The notes: generated by a model not told the origin, from the letters alone. A stretch of 64,000 nt of DNA from Plumapathes pennacea (GCA_964036295.1 OZ038462.1:2549501-2613500); one strand, 5' to 3'; positions 48,442 to 61,918 are shown, counted from the first letter of the stretch. Made by a program: numbers and translations.

Positions 48442-51400
48442 CTGAAACAGAAATGGCGTGCTGCATGGAGTTAAATTTTAGCACTGGGAGAAAATCGCAC
48501 AGGGTTACCAGTGGGGAGGCCATTAGGGACATAATGCTAGAGGACTCCTTCAGGGCTGAATTTCCAGGAAAATTCAAATAGGTGAAATCAGCCGTGTCCG
48601 TTCCATTACATACTCCAAGATGGCGGCCAAATAAACTCTTAGAGCCGATTTTTTAAACAAGGTTTAGACCGCGGCTAAGATAGTCCTGGTCTAAACAAGG
48701 TCCGAACAGTAGCCATCCCTATCGTACCACGGTTATAACTTAATACTTGTAAACTGACGCCCATCCTGGTTCTAAAAATGCAATTTGGGTTTTGGCAAAC
48801 CCTGTTTACAGACCCTCCATTGGCTAACGATTGGGGAGTACTCAATGCGAGCATAAGAATCTCTTTGCAAAGGGTCTTTTGTCGGGAGCAGTGACAATAG
48901 CGTGCGTACTAACTAGTCCTGAAAATCGAGTTATCAGGCGACAGTTCAGTTAACAAAAATGGGGGGGCTCAAGATTCCAATATCCAAAAACTTTACAAAC
49001 CTTCAGAATTTTCTTTAGTTTTGGTAGTCGGCGTTGAATCTTCGTTGAATGATTTGGATGGCTTTGCAGTGCTTCGAGAACTAATTTCGATGTGGGAAGT
49101 TTTGGTATAAATGGAGTTCGGTAATTAATTAAATTAGACGACCAGCCGGAGGGAAAGGAGTTTTTCACGTGGGTTTCAATTAGGTAAGGCATTTGTTTTC
49201 CGCATTTCTCATCTTGGCGAAAATGCTATTGTCTTAATTAAGGACGCGTTTCCTCCAGTAGATTTTGATTTTCTTTAAAGAAATTACTGTTTGTTTGCAT
49301 AGAATTTCAAAAAAGTTGAGTAGATTAAGAAAGAAATTTGCCGTTTCATTCTGTGAAGCACTATATGAAGCATATGGTTTGAACTAAACGGGCGTCGACC
49401 TCGAAGCCTAAGAATCAGTTCCGCTTCAAACTTGCAGTCCTGTTTTCTGTACTTGTACAACTAAAATCAATAAAACTGTAAGTAAATTTCTCATGTTCAT
49501 GCGTAAGCAGGTGTACGAGAAGAACTGTTGAATGGATCCTTTTGTTGCCATGTATTTCTGCTTCCAAATTTAACTTAAGGAGAGGCACAAAAAACAAAAC
49601 TGCACTCGACCAAAATGTGGACACTATACTCTTACAGAATGAAACCATTGAGAGATTTCATTTACGCTGTCACCTTTTAGGTTTCATTGACAGAGTTGGA
49701 AGTGAACACTGCTATTAGAAATGAACCCATTGAGAGCTTTCATTTGAGTGGTCACACCTATAAGTCGACAGTTAAGAGTTCGAGCTTGGCAAATTCGATT
49801 GGAAGGGATAAAATGAATGTTTTTTTTGTTTGTTTGTTTTTTGTTTTTCCTTCAAGTAAGCCTGGGACCTTGAATAAGAAGCAGAGCCGTCCTTCGAATG
49901 AAGCATTTACAACAGGAATAGCTCACGCTATTAATTTCTAAAGAAACATACAAGACTGATGGAGGGCGTTTCGCAAAACACAATTACACAAAGCAAACAA
50001 CATCAAGGTGAATGAGGAAATTCTATTTAGCTGTACGGATAATAAATTCTGGTTTGGGAGTGTTAATTTAAATTTCCTATTAAGTGTAAGGGGGCTCCGA
50101 GAAGGTGAGAAATCATTTTACTCCATTAGCGATGAAACTACTCCCACAACTGTCTATTGTTTACCGTGTTAAGCCACTTTACAGAAGTCAATTTACTGGA
50201 TAAGAGTAATAATCACCAGAGCTTTTTTTATTATCAAAGAGTATTGCGCGACTTGGGATTTTCATCTTATCAGATAAACCCTGTACACTATTTAATTTTA
50301 AATGGTAAAAAAAAAAAGTGCCGACACTTTTTACTCTTTTTACTGTCAATGCTGGCAAGGGCAAAAGAAATCACAAATTTTGAAACAGGCTTTGATGAAA
50401 AGAGACATGTACCTAAAAGCCCAGTTGCAACGCCGTTCACACTTAGCTCCCTAAAATGGGATCCGTCCGACATCAGTTAGTTCGATTTAAGGAAACGTCG
50501 ACTGTTGACTCATTCGCCTCACACTTAGACTGGATTGATCTCACTCAGATGATCGTCTTAGCCTAGTGTGCCAAACATGGGCCCTACAGTCCTTAGTTTG
50601 GGAATGCTGGACAATGAAAGCACTACCCACCTGAAATTTTTTGAATATTCATTCGTCAACGATTAAGTTGAAAGAAAATTATGTGCTGTTGAGTGAACTG
50701 CAGACAGTTCTACGTCGGATTCTTTTTGAATGGAGCCACAATTACCTAAACGCATCAACCTTATACGTAGCTGTACGATCACACGTTACCGAACTCCGAC
50801 AATAATCTATTTTCAAAGTCAGTTATACCTGTATTATAAAAGTCTTGTTTTAACATCCTCATCTCTTCTTCTTCTTCTGTTTTTTTTATTTTTTTTTTAT
50901 TTTTTATTTTTATTTTTATTTTATAGAATAAGAAAGTCATTGATAAAACAAAATTATATCTCCTCCATATGATGCACTTCTGGTGCTCGGCCTACATGGC
51001 TTGCCAGAGTGGGAAATCTGGTACCGACTGAACAATTAATTAGTCTTAGTACTTCTTTTATATACACTCATTCTTAGTTAAACTACTTAGTGTAGTGTAA
51101 AAATCATTTAGCCGGATTAGAGTGACAGAATGCAAGAGATTTCAAATACTCTTAATAAGAAAACTGATCACCTGAAGAAAGCACACTTTTATCTGTGCAC
51201 ACCACATTTAGGATCTGCCACCATTCCACTTTCTTCCGAGTCCAACCTTATTAAATTAAGACCCTGGATCATTGGCGTTTCCTCATCCAATTTGAACTAC
51301 AACAGTGAACATCCCGTAATTGACAAAATGAACACTGCTATTATGAAAGCACCCACTGAAAGCTTTCGTTTGATTGCGGGTCGCACATTTTGTTTCAGAA

Positions 51401-52991
51401 GTTGGAATTAGTGAACGCTGCCATTAAAATGTTGTACTTATTTTGGGTTTCATTTGAGTGGCCACACTTTTCTTGTGGCAGTTCACGGAGTTGGAAGTGA
51501 ACCGCCACTGACGTTAGAATGTATTCATGCATTGAGAGCTTTTTGAAAACGCATTAGTGTGGAGTGAAAACGGTCAAATTTCTTAAGTGATCTTTTTTTT
51601 TTTTTTTTTTTTTCGACGGAGGTAATCTTTCTGTATTTTCTCAACTAATTATAAAAAATGAACAAAAGAGGGTTGAATGCCAAAGTAATTAATTTCGGGC
51701 GTCAAATAGGGGACAGTAGTATTCAGTAATAGTGAAGTGAAAAATCAGTAATAATGAACTTCTCCTTTTATTTTTGTGGTCACCAAGCATCCGCATGTGT
51801 GAACAATTCGGAGTAAATAAATTTGATTCGATGCTGGCTGCTAAGTGAAATTGCTGAGCGGGAAAGAAATATTTCGAAAGACAAATATATTTTACAGGAC
51901 CCTTTGTCTTTTCCTGTCTCGGGTCAGGAGATTTTGGTCTAACTTAGACCTGGTTTATCGCTAAATTGAAGTTTAAACAGACGCCGTAAAACAGGGTTAG
52001 CCAAACGTCAAACTGCTAGCTAGTGACATGGATCGGAGTCGGTTTATAAAGACGAAGTATAGCCACTGTCTTAAACATGGCTATTGTTTAAATCTTGTTT
52101 AGACCAGGACTTTCTTAACCGCGGTCTAAACCTTGTTTAAAAAATCGGCCCTTTAAATTTAGACCACATGCCAGGCCTTAAAAGGTAAAACTAAACAGTC
52201 GAAGCTTTGCTCCACGCGTTGCATACATTTTTGTTTTGAGAGCAAACGAGTGGTTTCTTCAAGGAATGTCAGGCGCGACTAAGCAATGAGAACACTAGAA
52301 ATTCCATGAGATTGGCATAGGGACAACTCACTCTAGTTATGCTGTGTATACTCACTAATTACACGGTCAGACCAAAAAAACCGTCGAGTTACTCTTTAAT
52401 ATGTCTTGAGGGGCTTAAAATCTAGATGAAATGAGCTATATCGTGCACAGTGGGACTAGCATTGCTCTTTCTTTCACATCTGCTCTAGCTTTTGGGCTTC
52501 AATCGCTCAGAAATCGTTACAAGAACTGCTCAAAGTTTGGTCAAAGTTTTTTTCGTTGTCATATAAGCGCACGAGGTTTCCCCAATTAGTTATTGTAAGA
52601 ATATGTTCTCGCCTATGTACGTTCTAAGGCCGATATTACTGTAGAACCTACTCACAACTGGTTATAATGATCACATGGCGATGCATCTGCTGTGGTAAAA
52701 TTGTAGACATACACAAAAGATTTAGATTAATCTTATCTCCAAATCTCGGGCCTCGTCATTTTTTAAGTATTTAACATTGCCCCTGGTGATGCATCTACTC
52801 GCACCCCCACTGTTATGTGAATAATAAAAAGGCATTAATTTTCACCACCACTTGTTGACTCAAGTAATTTATGTTGCTGCCTTCCGTCAAGTGAATCTGT
52901 GACCCAATCTTCATTCCGACTGTTGACGAAAAGGTACTTTGAAGTCAGCGTGCCAAGGCTGGTGCAATTCTAATGCGAAACAGCGTCAAAA
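48442..52991. other. Region between the RW-amide gene and the RASL11-like gene; no coding exon recognised
   Basis: Contains two opposite-oriented copies of one repeat (about 48639-48790 plus and 51930-52153 minus, sharing GCCGATTTTTTAAACAAGG and GACCGCGG(C/T)TAAGA). It also holds decayed units of the GTGACCACTCAAATGAAAGC family at 49620-49770 and 51310-51540, and poly-T tracts. Upstream exon(s) of the RW-amide gene should lie here but were not located. Confidence 0.6.
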
Positions 52992-55900
52992 ATGACCCAC
53001 GTGCATTCGTTGCTTCCCGCCGAAGCGAGATTTCTGGTGGTTGGAAGTAAGGCAGTTGGAAAATCAGGTCAGGCATTGCTAATTATTGAATTGATACATC
53101 CGGTTTACACAGCAATTAAGAAGCCATTAGTTTGCCAATGTTTGCTGCGTTGTAATACTCGGAACATGTTCGATTTCTTCGCCAGTGTACTGCTTTCGTG
53201 TTACGCATCATGGGGAAAACGCTCTATCAATTACTGAAGTCGTTTACGGCAGATTATTTTTCTTCCATCGATGCATTTAATAAGGCAAACTCCGCTAACG
53301 GTACACTATCACTCGCAACGACCTAGCATACAACACAGGCGCCATACGCGTGGCCGGAACGTTTTCTTTGAATTGGTAATACAATACAATAAAGTAGATA
53401 ATTGTGTATTGTAGTTCCTTTATCCATCAGTATTTCGGCTGTGCAGTGACTTAGATTTGAGTCGAGTTTGCTTGAAAGAGCTGACGGACTTTGCATATAT
53501 AAATACAAAATAGATAAAAGTAAATTGGCGGGGCAAGTTTTACAAGCCTGGCAACAATCAATCGCAAATATTGCTCCATTAGTTCACGAAATAAGAATTC
53601 AAATTGATTCGGTATGCTTAGGCATAGTGTTTTCTTGACTCTAACTTTCTCATTATTTACTTTGTTCAGGTGGGCACATTATAAGTGAGCTATTGCGTCG
53701 ATCATTATTTATATTTCCCTTTTTATTTACCCTTGTGTCATCAGATGTCAGCTTACTGATTTATCAACAATTCTATACCCCCCATTGCATTGAAACCATA
53801 TAAACATCACACCTCGGGAAAACCGTATCTGTGATGATCTGCACTGGGTCTGCTATTCCATGTCGGGACTTAAAACACTGCAGCTAGTTAAGCTTTGAAA
53901 TAGACAGATTCAAGGTTGTTTTTTAGGAATTTGGCTGCCGATTTTTGGACGTGAATTGTCATCTTGAATGGCGAACATATTCGAATATTGCTCTCGAATT
54001 CTTAAGTACTTAAAAATACCAGCTCAAGGACTCATAGGAATTTAAAATTCTGAATGTCTATTTTTGAGAAATGCACTGTTTTCTTAGCATTATTTTCTTA
54101 GCTACTTTCTATGAATTAGGCTTAGAAACAGAATCTTTTTTTGTTCAAAAATATCAACTTTTTTTACTGTTTTTCTTTTCTTTCTCAAGTTGGCTTACGA
54201 TACTATTTACTGGAGAACATTCAGTAAGCCCAAAAATGTAGCTATAAGATTTTTTTGGTATGCACCAGCTTAGTCATCACTGCTTTGCGAAAACATTAAT
54301 AACACTCTTTCATTTAAGTGGTCACACCTTTTGAGTTTGCCTAACAGTTCAGGTTGGAAGTGCATGAGTTTTGCTATTAGAATTACAGCTTTCATTTGAA
54401 TGGTCACACTTTCAGGTTTCATTCGACAGTTCAGGAGTCGGATGAAGTTTTCTTGGGTTGAACCTGATGATTCACACCATTTTGCCAATGAAAGGTCGGA
54501 TTAAATATGACTGCATTTGAGATATATTGAATACATTGTGTATTATTTGCAGCTCTCACTGTGCGTTTCTTAACCAAAAGATTCATCGGAGAATATCAAA
54601 GTATATCACGTAAGTAAAACTATAATATTTCTACAACTCCCAATGGAATCTTAGAGTCTGAGAACAAGTTTGGTCTGCGTTAATAATATCATGTTAACAT
54701 CATTGGTGATGTTTCGAGTGTTGGCCTATCGTTCGTTAACTACAATTATGCATGGTCAAAAGTCGTTGGGACGCTTTGTGTGGAGTGTGAATATGCACAA
54801 GCGGAGAACAATTTTCACATCTGGGTTCAACCTATAAGGGGCTCGTATTCTTCTGTTCAGCCCGGCCTCCCCTCCCTTGTGCAGGAGGCATAGACCGAGC
54901 AGTGCTCAAGTACTCAATATTAAAGAGTGCAAACTAGCTCCCGGATCACTTTCATGAATTTAGAGACAGTATGCGCGACGTGAACAGAATTAATAATTAT
55001 CAGCTGTCGAAATGTTGCAGGCCGAATGTAAGGAGAAAATGTGTTTTGACACGCTCTGGATGTCAGCAACACGAAAAATTAAAACAGAAATGCTAATGTT
55101 TGTTTTTTTGGCTTCCCGTTGTGTTGTTTTTAAAACCGAAATTGTCGAGATGCTTGGAATTGTTTGTGAACTATAATTTAATACATCTTTACATTATTTT
55201 TCAGAACTGACTTATAGGCATACGATAAAATTGGGAGAAAACTCCCTAACGTTTGAGATCAGAGACACTATTGAAAAGGTAAGGGACTCTTGATTCTTCT
55301 GTCATCTTGATTGTTCATTGTTTAGGTACAAGGTTTGTCCTATACGAACAAAACAAACAATGAATGATATAGAATGATCTCGATTTAACAAAAATCTGTC
55401 CTACAACTCATGAGTTCAAGAACCGCACCTCAAACCATAAAGAGACCAAAAAACCCGTTCCGAACTAGTGTTTGTAGAAAGGTTAAATTTAGTGTTGAGA
55501 TGTTTCAAAACAAAGTCAAACTATAAACATGATGGAGGCTATCTAAAATTGTGGATTCATGGTTATTTTCGTGTGACCACAAAGTGTTGGGATGAAAGCC
55601 AAACATTCCTTTAGCAAAAACACACTGTTAAACACTTAATGATCATTGTCTCCTAAAGGTCGGTTCATGTTAGCTAGTGTAGCACAGACATGGCGGACAG
55701 AAGCGACTGAGATATTTTCGAATGGTGTTTTCAGTTTCTCCTAATCCGACACTATGCCGTAAATTTGTCAGCGAGAAAGGTATCTTAAGAAGGCAAGACA
55801 TCTGCCTCCCTGCCGGTTTAAAACAAAGTAAAGCTATTAGAGATAATATTTGAATTACCTATTTACGTCAATGATTTGTCTGTATATACAAGAGAAAATG

Positions 55901-58900
55901 TTTTTGACGAGAGATATCGCCCGCTGTTCGAAAGAAAAGAAATAAAAAGATGGAGTGGCGTTGCACACCATTAATTATAATTCAGTGTAAAATGCGCATT
56001 TTGTTACATCCAATATCGAAAAAGTACGACATGCCGGATTAAACCTTTCACTCCTGAACTCATAATACAAATTCTCTCAACCATATAAGAAGAACATGTA
56101 TGAGTGTTGTGATGAGAATTGATAGTTCAATCAGCTTTCGGTCGGCCAGCTATCAAAAACCAAGTTCTCCATACTGGTTGGTATATATATCTTTGGTGAG
56201 AAACAAAAGGAGATTATCATCCAAGCTGATCACTCTCACGAAAGGTAACAACTAATGGCGTTGTTACTTAGACACTATTCTCAGCAACTTGTCTCGTGAT
56301 ATGAAAGACAAGTTTGCTGGAAGAGTGCTCGACTGAAAGTTGTTACTGAATCGTTGCAAACAGTGGAACTGACTTCTACCTTTTGTAGCATTTGTGTACG
56401 CAATGAAAGTGATACAGTGACACAGGTTGCATACAGAGGTAATATGTGCATTGTGCAATTCTCCAGCAATTTGCTTCGCAACTTGTGCAAAACCCTGGCC
56501 AATTAACAGACTCCCAAGTCGAGCCAACTCAAACCAAGTTTGTGTGCGGGTCACCCAACTCAAAAGTCATGTCGAGCCAAGTGGGCAGCCAAACGCGACC
56601 CAAGTCCAAAACTTTGGCCCTCAAAATTTCACGATATCTTTGGGAGACAATTAATTAGCTCTTTGGACAAGGAAACAGCACAACACTGAATACCTCCCAT
56701 GCAGTTCGGAACAGCACCCACAATTCGCCACGAGTTGAGCTTTTCGTCATAGCACTCCACCTTGTCAGTTCTCTCGCGGCAGCTCTTTTTCCCGCCAAGA
56801 ACGTAAATTTTGTTACCGACACACGCTATTCCCGCCAAAGCTCTTGGGATGCACAAACTCGCAATAAATGCCCACTGGTCGCTCTGAGGGTCGTACATCT
56901 CGCACGTGTTGTGCGAAGAATGCAGATCGTCTTGAGTGCCACCCACAACGCACAATTTCCCGCCAAAAGCGATGCCGCACGCGTACGCGCGCCGGGTCTG
57001 CATGGGCGTCACCTCAGACCACGTGTTTTGTCTGGGGTTGAATCGCTCTACAGTGTTCAGGTAGACATAGACTTCGTTTTCGGTGTCGTATTCTGTTTTA
57101 CCGCCAATTGCGTAGAGGAATTTGTTTGTTATGACACAAGGGCCTCCTCTGCTAGTGTTCATTGGTGTCATGGCTGCCCATTTGTTCGCCGCTGGGTCGT
57201 ACCTGGGAAAAAACATTGTTTCAGCTTAGCTTATGACAAAAAATAAAAAAACTAAACAACTTCTATTTATACACGGTAAGAAATTCAGCTACTGGTGGGG
57301 CCGTATTGGTGCTTCCACCTGTAGAAAGCAGACACAGGCACGAAAAACCTTCCTACTACTGCCGGCCGTGGGGATCGAACCCACGACCTTCTGGTTCAGA
57401 GCTTCATTACGGATTCTGGTCCACCACCCCAGACCACTGAATCAGACTAACTAACTTTTCTGACTAACTTTTCTTGCCGGTTCTACGCGAACTTCAGTTA
57501 ATCGATCGGCTAGAAAACCTTCCTGTTTTATTGGCAGTTCAGGCGGCTGGAGGTGTGACCACTCAAATGAAACTTCTCAATGAGTACATTCTAACAACAG
57601 TGCTCACTTTTAACTCCTGAACCGTCAAATAAAACCTAAAGGTGTGACCACTCAAATGAAAGCTCTCAATGAGTACATTCTAACAACATTGCTTACTTCC
57701 AACTCCTGATCTGTCAAATGAAACCTTAAGGTGTGACCACTCAAATAAAAGCACTTAATCATGAGTATACATTCTAATGAGCAGTGTTCAAAGTTATACT
57801 TGAGCGGAATTTTTAGTTTAAATGTTACATGTTATATGTTACGGCAGAGAACCACGAGTTAACAAGGGCGCACTAGGACGTCAGTACAAACCTGGAAACA
57901 GTGTTGAGAGGTCTTCCGCGATTCCATCCACCAACAGTGTAGAGCACTCCGTTTAACTCGACAACACCAAGTGCTGAAATCTCTCGCGCCATTGGCGCAA
58001 CGCCAGCCCAAGTATTGGTCCGGTAATCATATCTCTCCATGCTAGACAAGTGACCGTTCAAAGAAACGCCACCGACCGTGTAGATAAAACCTTCGCACTC
58101 GGCAGCGCCGTGACTGAAACGCGGGATCAACATCGGCGCCAAATTGTACCACTGGTTGCGCGCGGCCACGTAGCACTGGGTCGATGAGCGAATCTCATCC
58201 CCAGGTCCCCAGATTGTGATTATCGCCTCTTCCTGCCGTTCGATGCTTTTCCGAGGTTTTCTGATTGCAGATTCCGGCAGCGTGTGCTTGTTGAATAGAG
58301 CGAATGATTTCATCGCTTCGTAGAGCAGTTTCGTGCATTCCAAGTTATCTCTGATAACTTCCTCTTCTTCCACGTGTTCCGCTAAGTAATATTTTGACAT
58401 GCAACCAAAACGGACGTTCTTCAGCAAGTGCGCGGTAAATTCACTCCTTGTCTCCGGCTCGTATTTTATCCAAGAAATCACTGCCTCGTAAATTTCTTCC
58501 TCTGAGCTGACAATGATGTCATCTCGTGAAATTAAAGTCTCAAGTTGGTCAGCAGTCAAAAACATGAATTCCTCTTCTTTTGAAACAGCCTCAAAATTTT
58601 CGAGAATGAAGTTTTTAGACTTCCTTAGTAATTCTTCGCAGCTATATGTTTCGGCGAACGACTTTGCGGTCAGGCAGTTCGCGGGCCCAAGGTTGTTTTC
58701 CAAATATCTACTTCCTTGTTCTTTGAGGCTGTTGATAAGCAGGTAGTCACCGGCAAAAACCAAATCCTTCACGTTCTTATCTGTTATGTTGACCTCCCCG
58801 GTGTACATAAACCTCAGCAAATCTTCCATGACGGAAGATTTGAAACCTTCCAAGTGAATTTCTTCTTGTCGCCTTTCCTTCATGTCAGCCGAGAAAAGGC

Positions 58901-61900
58901 CAAGAAAGTAAGCACTGCTTCCCGCTAGAATATTCTTGTGGGCTGGGAATTTATTGCCTTCGACAACCAGTGTTATATCGCACAAAAGTGCTTGTTTTCT
59001 AAACGTGTCCACGCACTTATAGAGATCCCTTCGATAGCTTTCCGCGAACTCAATAAGCAGCGGTGAGCCGGCACGACTCCGCGTTTCATGATCCATGCTT
59101 GCTTCGATGCGTTGGAACATCCTGCGTCTTGTTTGAAGTTCCTTTCGCGATAGCGCATTCACTGACTCGACTGCACGTCGACCGGCTTCTATATTGAGTG
59201 GGGATTTTTTTTCTTGTAGGCTTGACTAACACGTGGGCCGCTTTTACGAAAATAAGTTTCCTTTCAAAATAAAGCGAACACTATTGAGAGTAAATATTCA
59301 TTAAAAACATCAGTTCAAGTTGCTGTTGACACGTCTGCAGGTGCACTGTTCTAAATAAGGACATGGGCACCTTTTTAGGAGCAAAGGTAATTCATATTCA
59401 AAAAATTAAGTGTCTCTTTGGTGATTTTTTATCGAGTACACCATATTTTGTTTCTATCCCACTGCTGTAATTCCTGCCATGAATGACTTGTTAACGATAT
59501 TTTCAGAAAATATGTAAGACAAAATATATGTATTATTTTTAAATCATTGAACGTGGTATATACGGTCGAAAATGGCTTAATTGTTTTCACTTGCAAATGA
59601 TTCAAGATTACGGGCCTTTGACTGTTACACACTGGTAATATAAATATATAAGTACAAGAAATATAACTGATTAGTTGAGGAATACGTTTTCCTTCGGTCT
59701 GTCATGAAAATGAAGAAACCACTGAATCGTAGTATTCTCTACTTTTGGACGGTTACCCAGATTAACAAAATGCGTCAAGAATCGAGTGAATTTGTTCCCG
59801 TGACTTTATAAAATGGGCATACAAATTACATTGTATATTCTATTAGAAGAAGACAATGGATTTACCGAAAGAGCGAAGATATAGCACATACCGTCTCAAT
59901 ATAAAGCTTTAGTCCACTTCAGAGTTCAGTAGTTTTCAGAAGGGATCAGGAGGAAGTATATTAATATATATTCCAGTTGGAAAACCAGTGACACTCACAC
60001 ACAGGAATTAAATTACGCACATGTTATGACGGAAACGTGAACTGATATTGTGGACCCACGCAGCAAAGATCGCCATAAATATATCGAAAGGGTTTTTTTT
60101 GTGAAAGGAACTACTTCGTCAGCAATTATTATAGTGGCCCCGTGATAGACCAAATTGAGTTTGGACTAAGAAATATATATTTTTTGGTTATTTTTTTTAA
60201 GCTTGTTCCTTGATCGGCATTTTTCGCGCTGATGCTATTCCTATCTCACTATTCCTGTGAGTACAGCCACTTTATTTATATGAACAATTCACCTAAACCT
60301 CAATATTTTATTAATCACCCAATCAAGACTCTTCTGAATAAGTAGCTGTGAACACCTTGTCTGGATGTGACTATAAATTGCAGTGTTTGTCACGTCTGAT
60401 TTTTGGTCTCATATCTCGTTAATGTTACTTTAGTTGGCAGTGTGGCAAGCGGTTTGAATCCGAGAGTGTCAGTTATCCGCGTCTGGTGTGATCGTCCAAG
60501 TAGTCTATTCAGAAAAACTGTTGTTATCATGGCGACGGATGTTCAACTGACAGAGCATTAGTTCTGCTCAAAGTCAAGAATAGATATAAATTAAGTCATT
60601 GGGTATCTTAACCAGCCTGCAAACCTAACGGTAAAAACAGTTTCCGATCCTCTGCTGCGTCTTATAACATCTTCTTTCCCCCTTAACTCCTTTATTAATT
60701 TCTTTCCTTCCCTAGAAAGAGCTAGAAACGGAAGACCTGGTCTGGGCAGATGCATTTCTTGTTGTCTATTCCGTCACGGATAAAGCGAGCTTCAAGAACG
60801 CGATCCAGATGGTGGAGATGATAAACGAAAGCAAGGCGACAAAATATGTAGCTCTTGTCGGGAATAAAAAAGATTTGACCCACTTCAGAGAAGGTAAACT
60901 CCTTCATCCAACATTTCCTTTCTCATGTGATGTGCTCTGCGCTTTCTGATTGGTCTAAACAAGTTTAACAGCGTTATTGCCCAATCAAGAACAAAAGCAA
61001 ACCGATTGCGATCAACTCACGCAAGCACTAAACAAGCAAGAGGCAAAAATACGGCATTTTCTCGCATTGCTGATTGGTTTCTTCTTCAAAGTAAAACTAA
61101 AACGCTACTTACTTGGATTTCTAGTTTGTTAAAAGTGTTTTCTTGCATCAGTTTTGGCGTTGTACTGATTACTTTGGTTTGGTTTTCGAAAGTTATCCGA
61201 AAACAGCTTTATATAGCCTTAATTTAGCTCTTGGTTTATCTCACCTTTCTAATTGCGCAAGATCAAACGCAAGCATGCGCTGGAGTCCAGTATCAGTTCC
61301 TACGTGGCCGTGCGATCACTTTATATTTGAGTCAGCGGTCATTGCACCAGCTGTGGATTCAAGGAGATTTTGCCGTAATAAAAAATAATGTAACCTTCGT
61401 AAAACCTCAAGACTTAGTCAAAATACTCAATACTAGGACTCAATACTTAACTAGAAGTTAGTTCAATGCATTTTCTATAACATAAGCTGTGCACACACAC
61501 ACAAACGGGGATTGCACACGAGGGGTGTAATTTTAGTTACATGGGCGCGACGAACACTGACCGGCAGAACTGACGTAGAACGTATTTTCCGCGTCGTTCC
61601 TCTCCTGTCTGTCTGATTTATTTTTTAACATCTTTACCTTCTCCAGTCTCTACTAATGAAGGTCAGCTGAAAGCCGAAGAGATGGGCTGCATGTGCTTCG
61701 AGGTTTCTGCCGCTGAAAACTACGACAATGTGCAGGAAGGCCTGAACGCGCTCTTCACCCAAGTCAGTGTTGACAGAAGGTGCCTAGAGCAAGAGAAAGA
61801 GAAAGAACGCAAAAACACCATGCCACAGAACGAAAAAAAGAAGCAAAAATTTGGCAATTCCCTCTTCAATTGGAAGAACGAAAAGAGAAGAGCTGCCAGA

Positions 61901-61918
61901 AGGGCCGAGACTATCTGA
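52992..61918 (+). CDS. RASL11: RASL11-type small GTPase with degenerate switch motifs, 218 aa
   Basis: Five exons: 52992-53067, 54553-54609, 55205-55278, 60716-60893, 61647-61918 (657 nt). The P-loop GSKAVGKS (18-25) and G4 motif NKKD (119-122) are intact. VRFLTKRFIGEY before switch I and FEVSAAENYDNV near the end match the RASL11 branch of Ras-like proteins. In switch I (EYQSISQLTY) the threonine of Ras (Thr35) is replaced, as elsewhere in this branch. The G3 motif, DTAGQ in Ras, is DTIEK here, so the glycine and the catalytic Gln61 are absent. Ras-type hydrolysis and switching are therefore unlikely; it may be permanently nucleotide-bound. There is no CAAX box; instead a Lys/Arg-rich tail of about 50 residues, with KEKERK and KRRAARRAETI, could bind acidic membrane or nucleic acid. 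Intron 3 (5.4 kb) holds the KLHL gene on the other strand. Confidence 0.87.
54290..54450. repeat. Copy of the ~88-bp GTGACCACTCAAATGAAAGC repeat (reverse orientation)
   Basis: CTTTCATTTAAGTGGTCACACC...TTGCCTAACAGTTCAGG and CTTTCATTTGAATGGTCACAC...TTCGACAGTTCAGG form two units. Same family as 57495-57800; lies in an intron of the RASL11-like gene. Confidence 0.75.
56039..56250. repeat. Copy of the 'CCTTTCACTC ... GGTGAGAAAC' interspersed repeat
   Basis: Starts TTAAACCTTTCACTCCTGAACTC and contains AGAATTGATAGTTCAATCAGC, CAAAAACCAAGTTCTCC and GGTGAGAAACAAAAGGAG. It is the fullest copy of the family at 15240-15420. The right end is eroded (CTCTCACGAAAGG). Confidence 0.65.
56629..59120 (-). CDS. 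BTB-BACK-Kelch (KLHL) protein, 600 aa
   Basis: Two coding exons: 59120-57892 and 57202-56629 (1803 nt; codon split AG/G). KLHL proteins are substrate adaptors of Cullin-3 ubiquitin ligases: the BTB domain binds Cul3 and the Kelch propeller binds substrate. The BTB domain is at about 30-145 (LCDITLVVEGNKFPAHKNIL, LLRFMYTGEVNI), BACK at about 150-260 (NCLTAKSFAETY, VISWIKYEPETR) and Kelch repeats from about 310. Five repeats show a clear GG pair (IYTVGG, LYTVGG, LYAIGG, LCVVGG, IYVLGG); the first repeat is degenerate (ITIWGPGDE). I chose the ATG at 59120 because the frame upstream contains only a GTG; MDHETRSRAG eight codons later is an alternative. The human orthologue cannot be assigned. The gene lies wholly within intron 3 of the RASL11-like gene, on the opposite strand. 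Confidence 0.93.
57235..57446 (-). mobile_element. tRNA-derived SINE in the KLHL intron
   Basis: On the minus strand it has an A-box-like TGGTCTGGGGTGGTGGACC, then a B box GGTTCGATCCC in AGGTCGTGGGTTCGATCCCC, an unrelated body, and a T-rich end. The body contains CAGTAGCTGAATTTC, similar to CACTAGCTGAATTTG in the SINEs at 909 and 3788, so the two types may share a segment. Confidence 0.8.
57495..57800. repeat. ~88-bp tandem repeat (GTGACCACTCAAATGAAAGC family), 3 to 4 units
   Basis: Each unit reads AGGTGTGACCACTCAAATGA, then CTCAATGAGTACATTCTAACA, then CTCCTGA(A/T)C(C/T)GTCAAATGAAACC. Related one- or two-unit copies occur at 25490, 49620, 51310 and 54290, in both orientations. Confidence 0.9.

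Noticed and set aside
57495..57800. CRISPR-like evenly spaced repeats.
   Set aside because: Units are contiguous ~88-bp repeats without unique spacers, in a eukaryotic intron.
59121..59162. KLHL start at a GTG codon 14 codons upstream.
   Set aside because: A non-ATG start is unlikely here; the first ATG in frame is at 59120.
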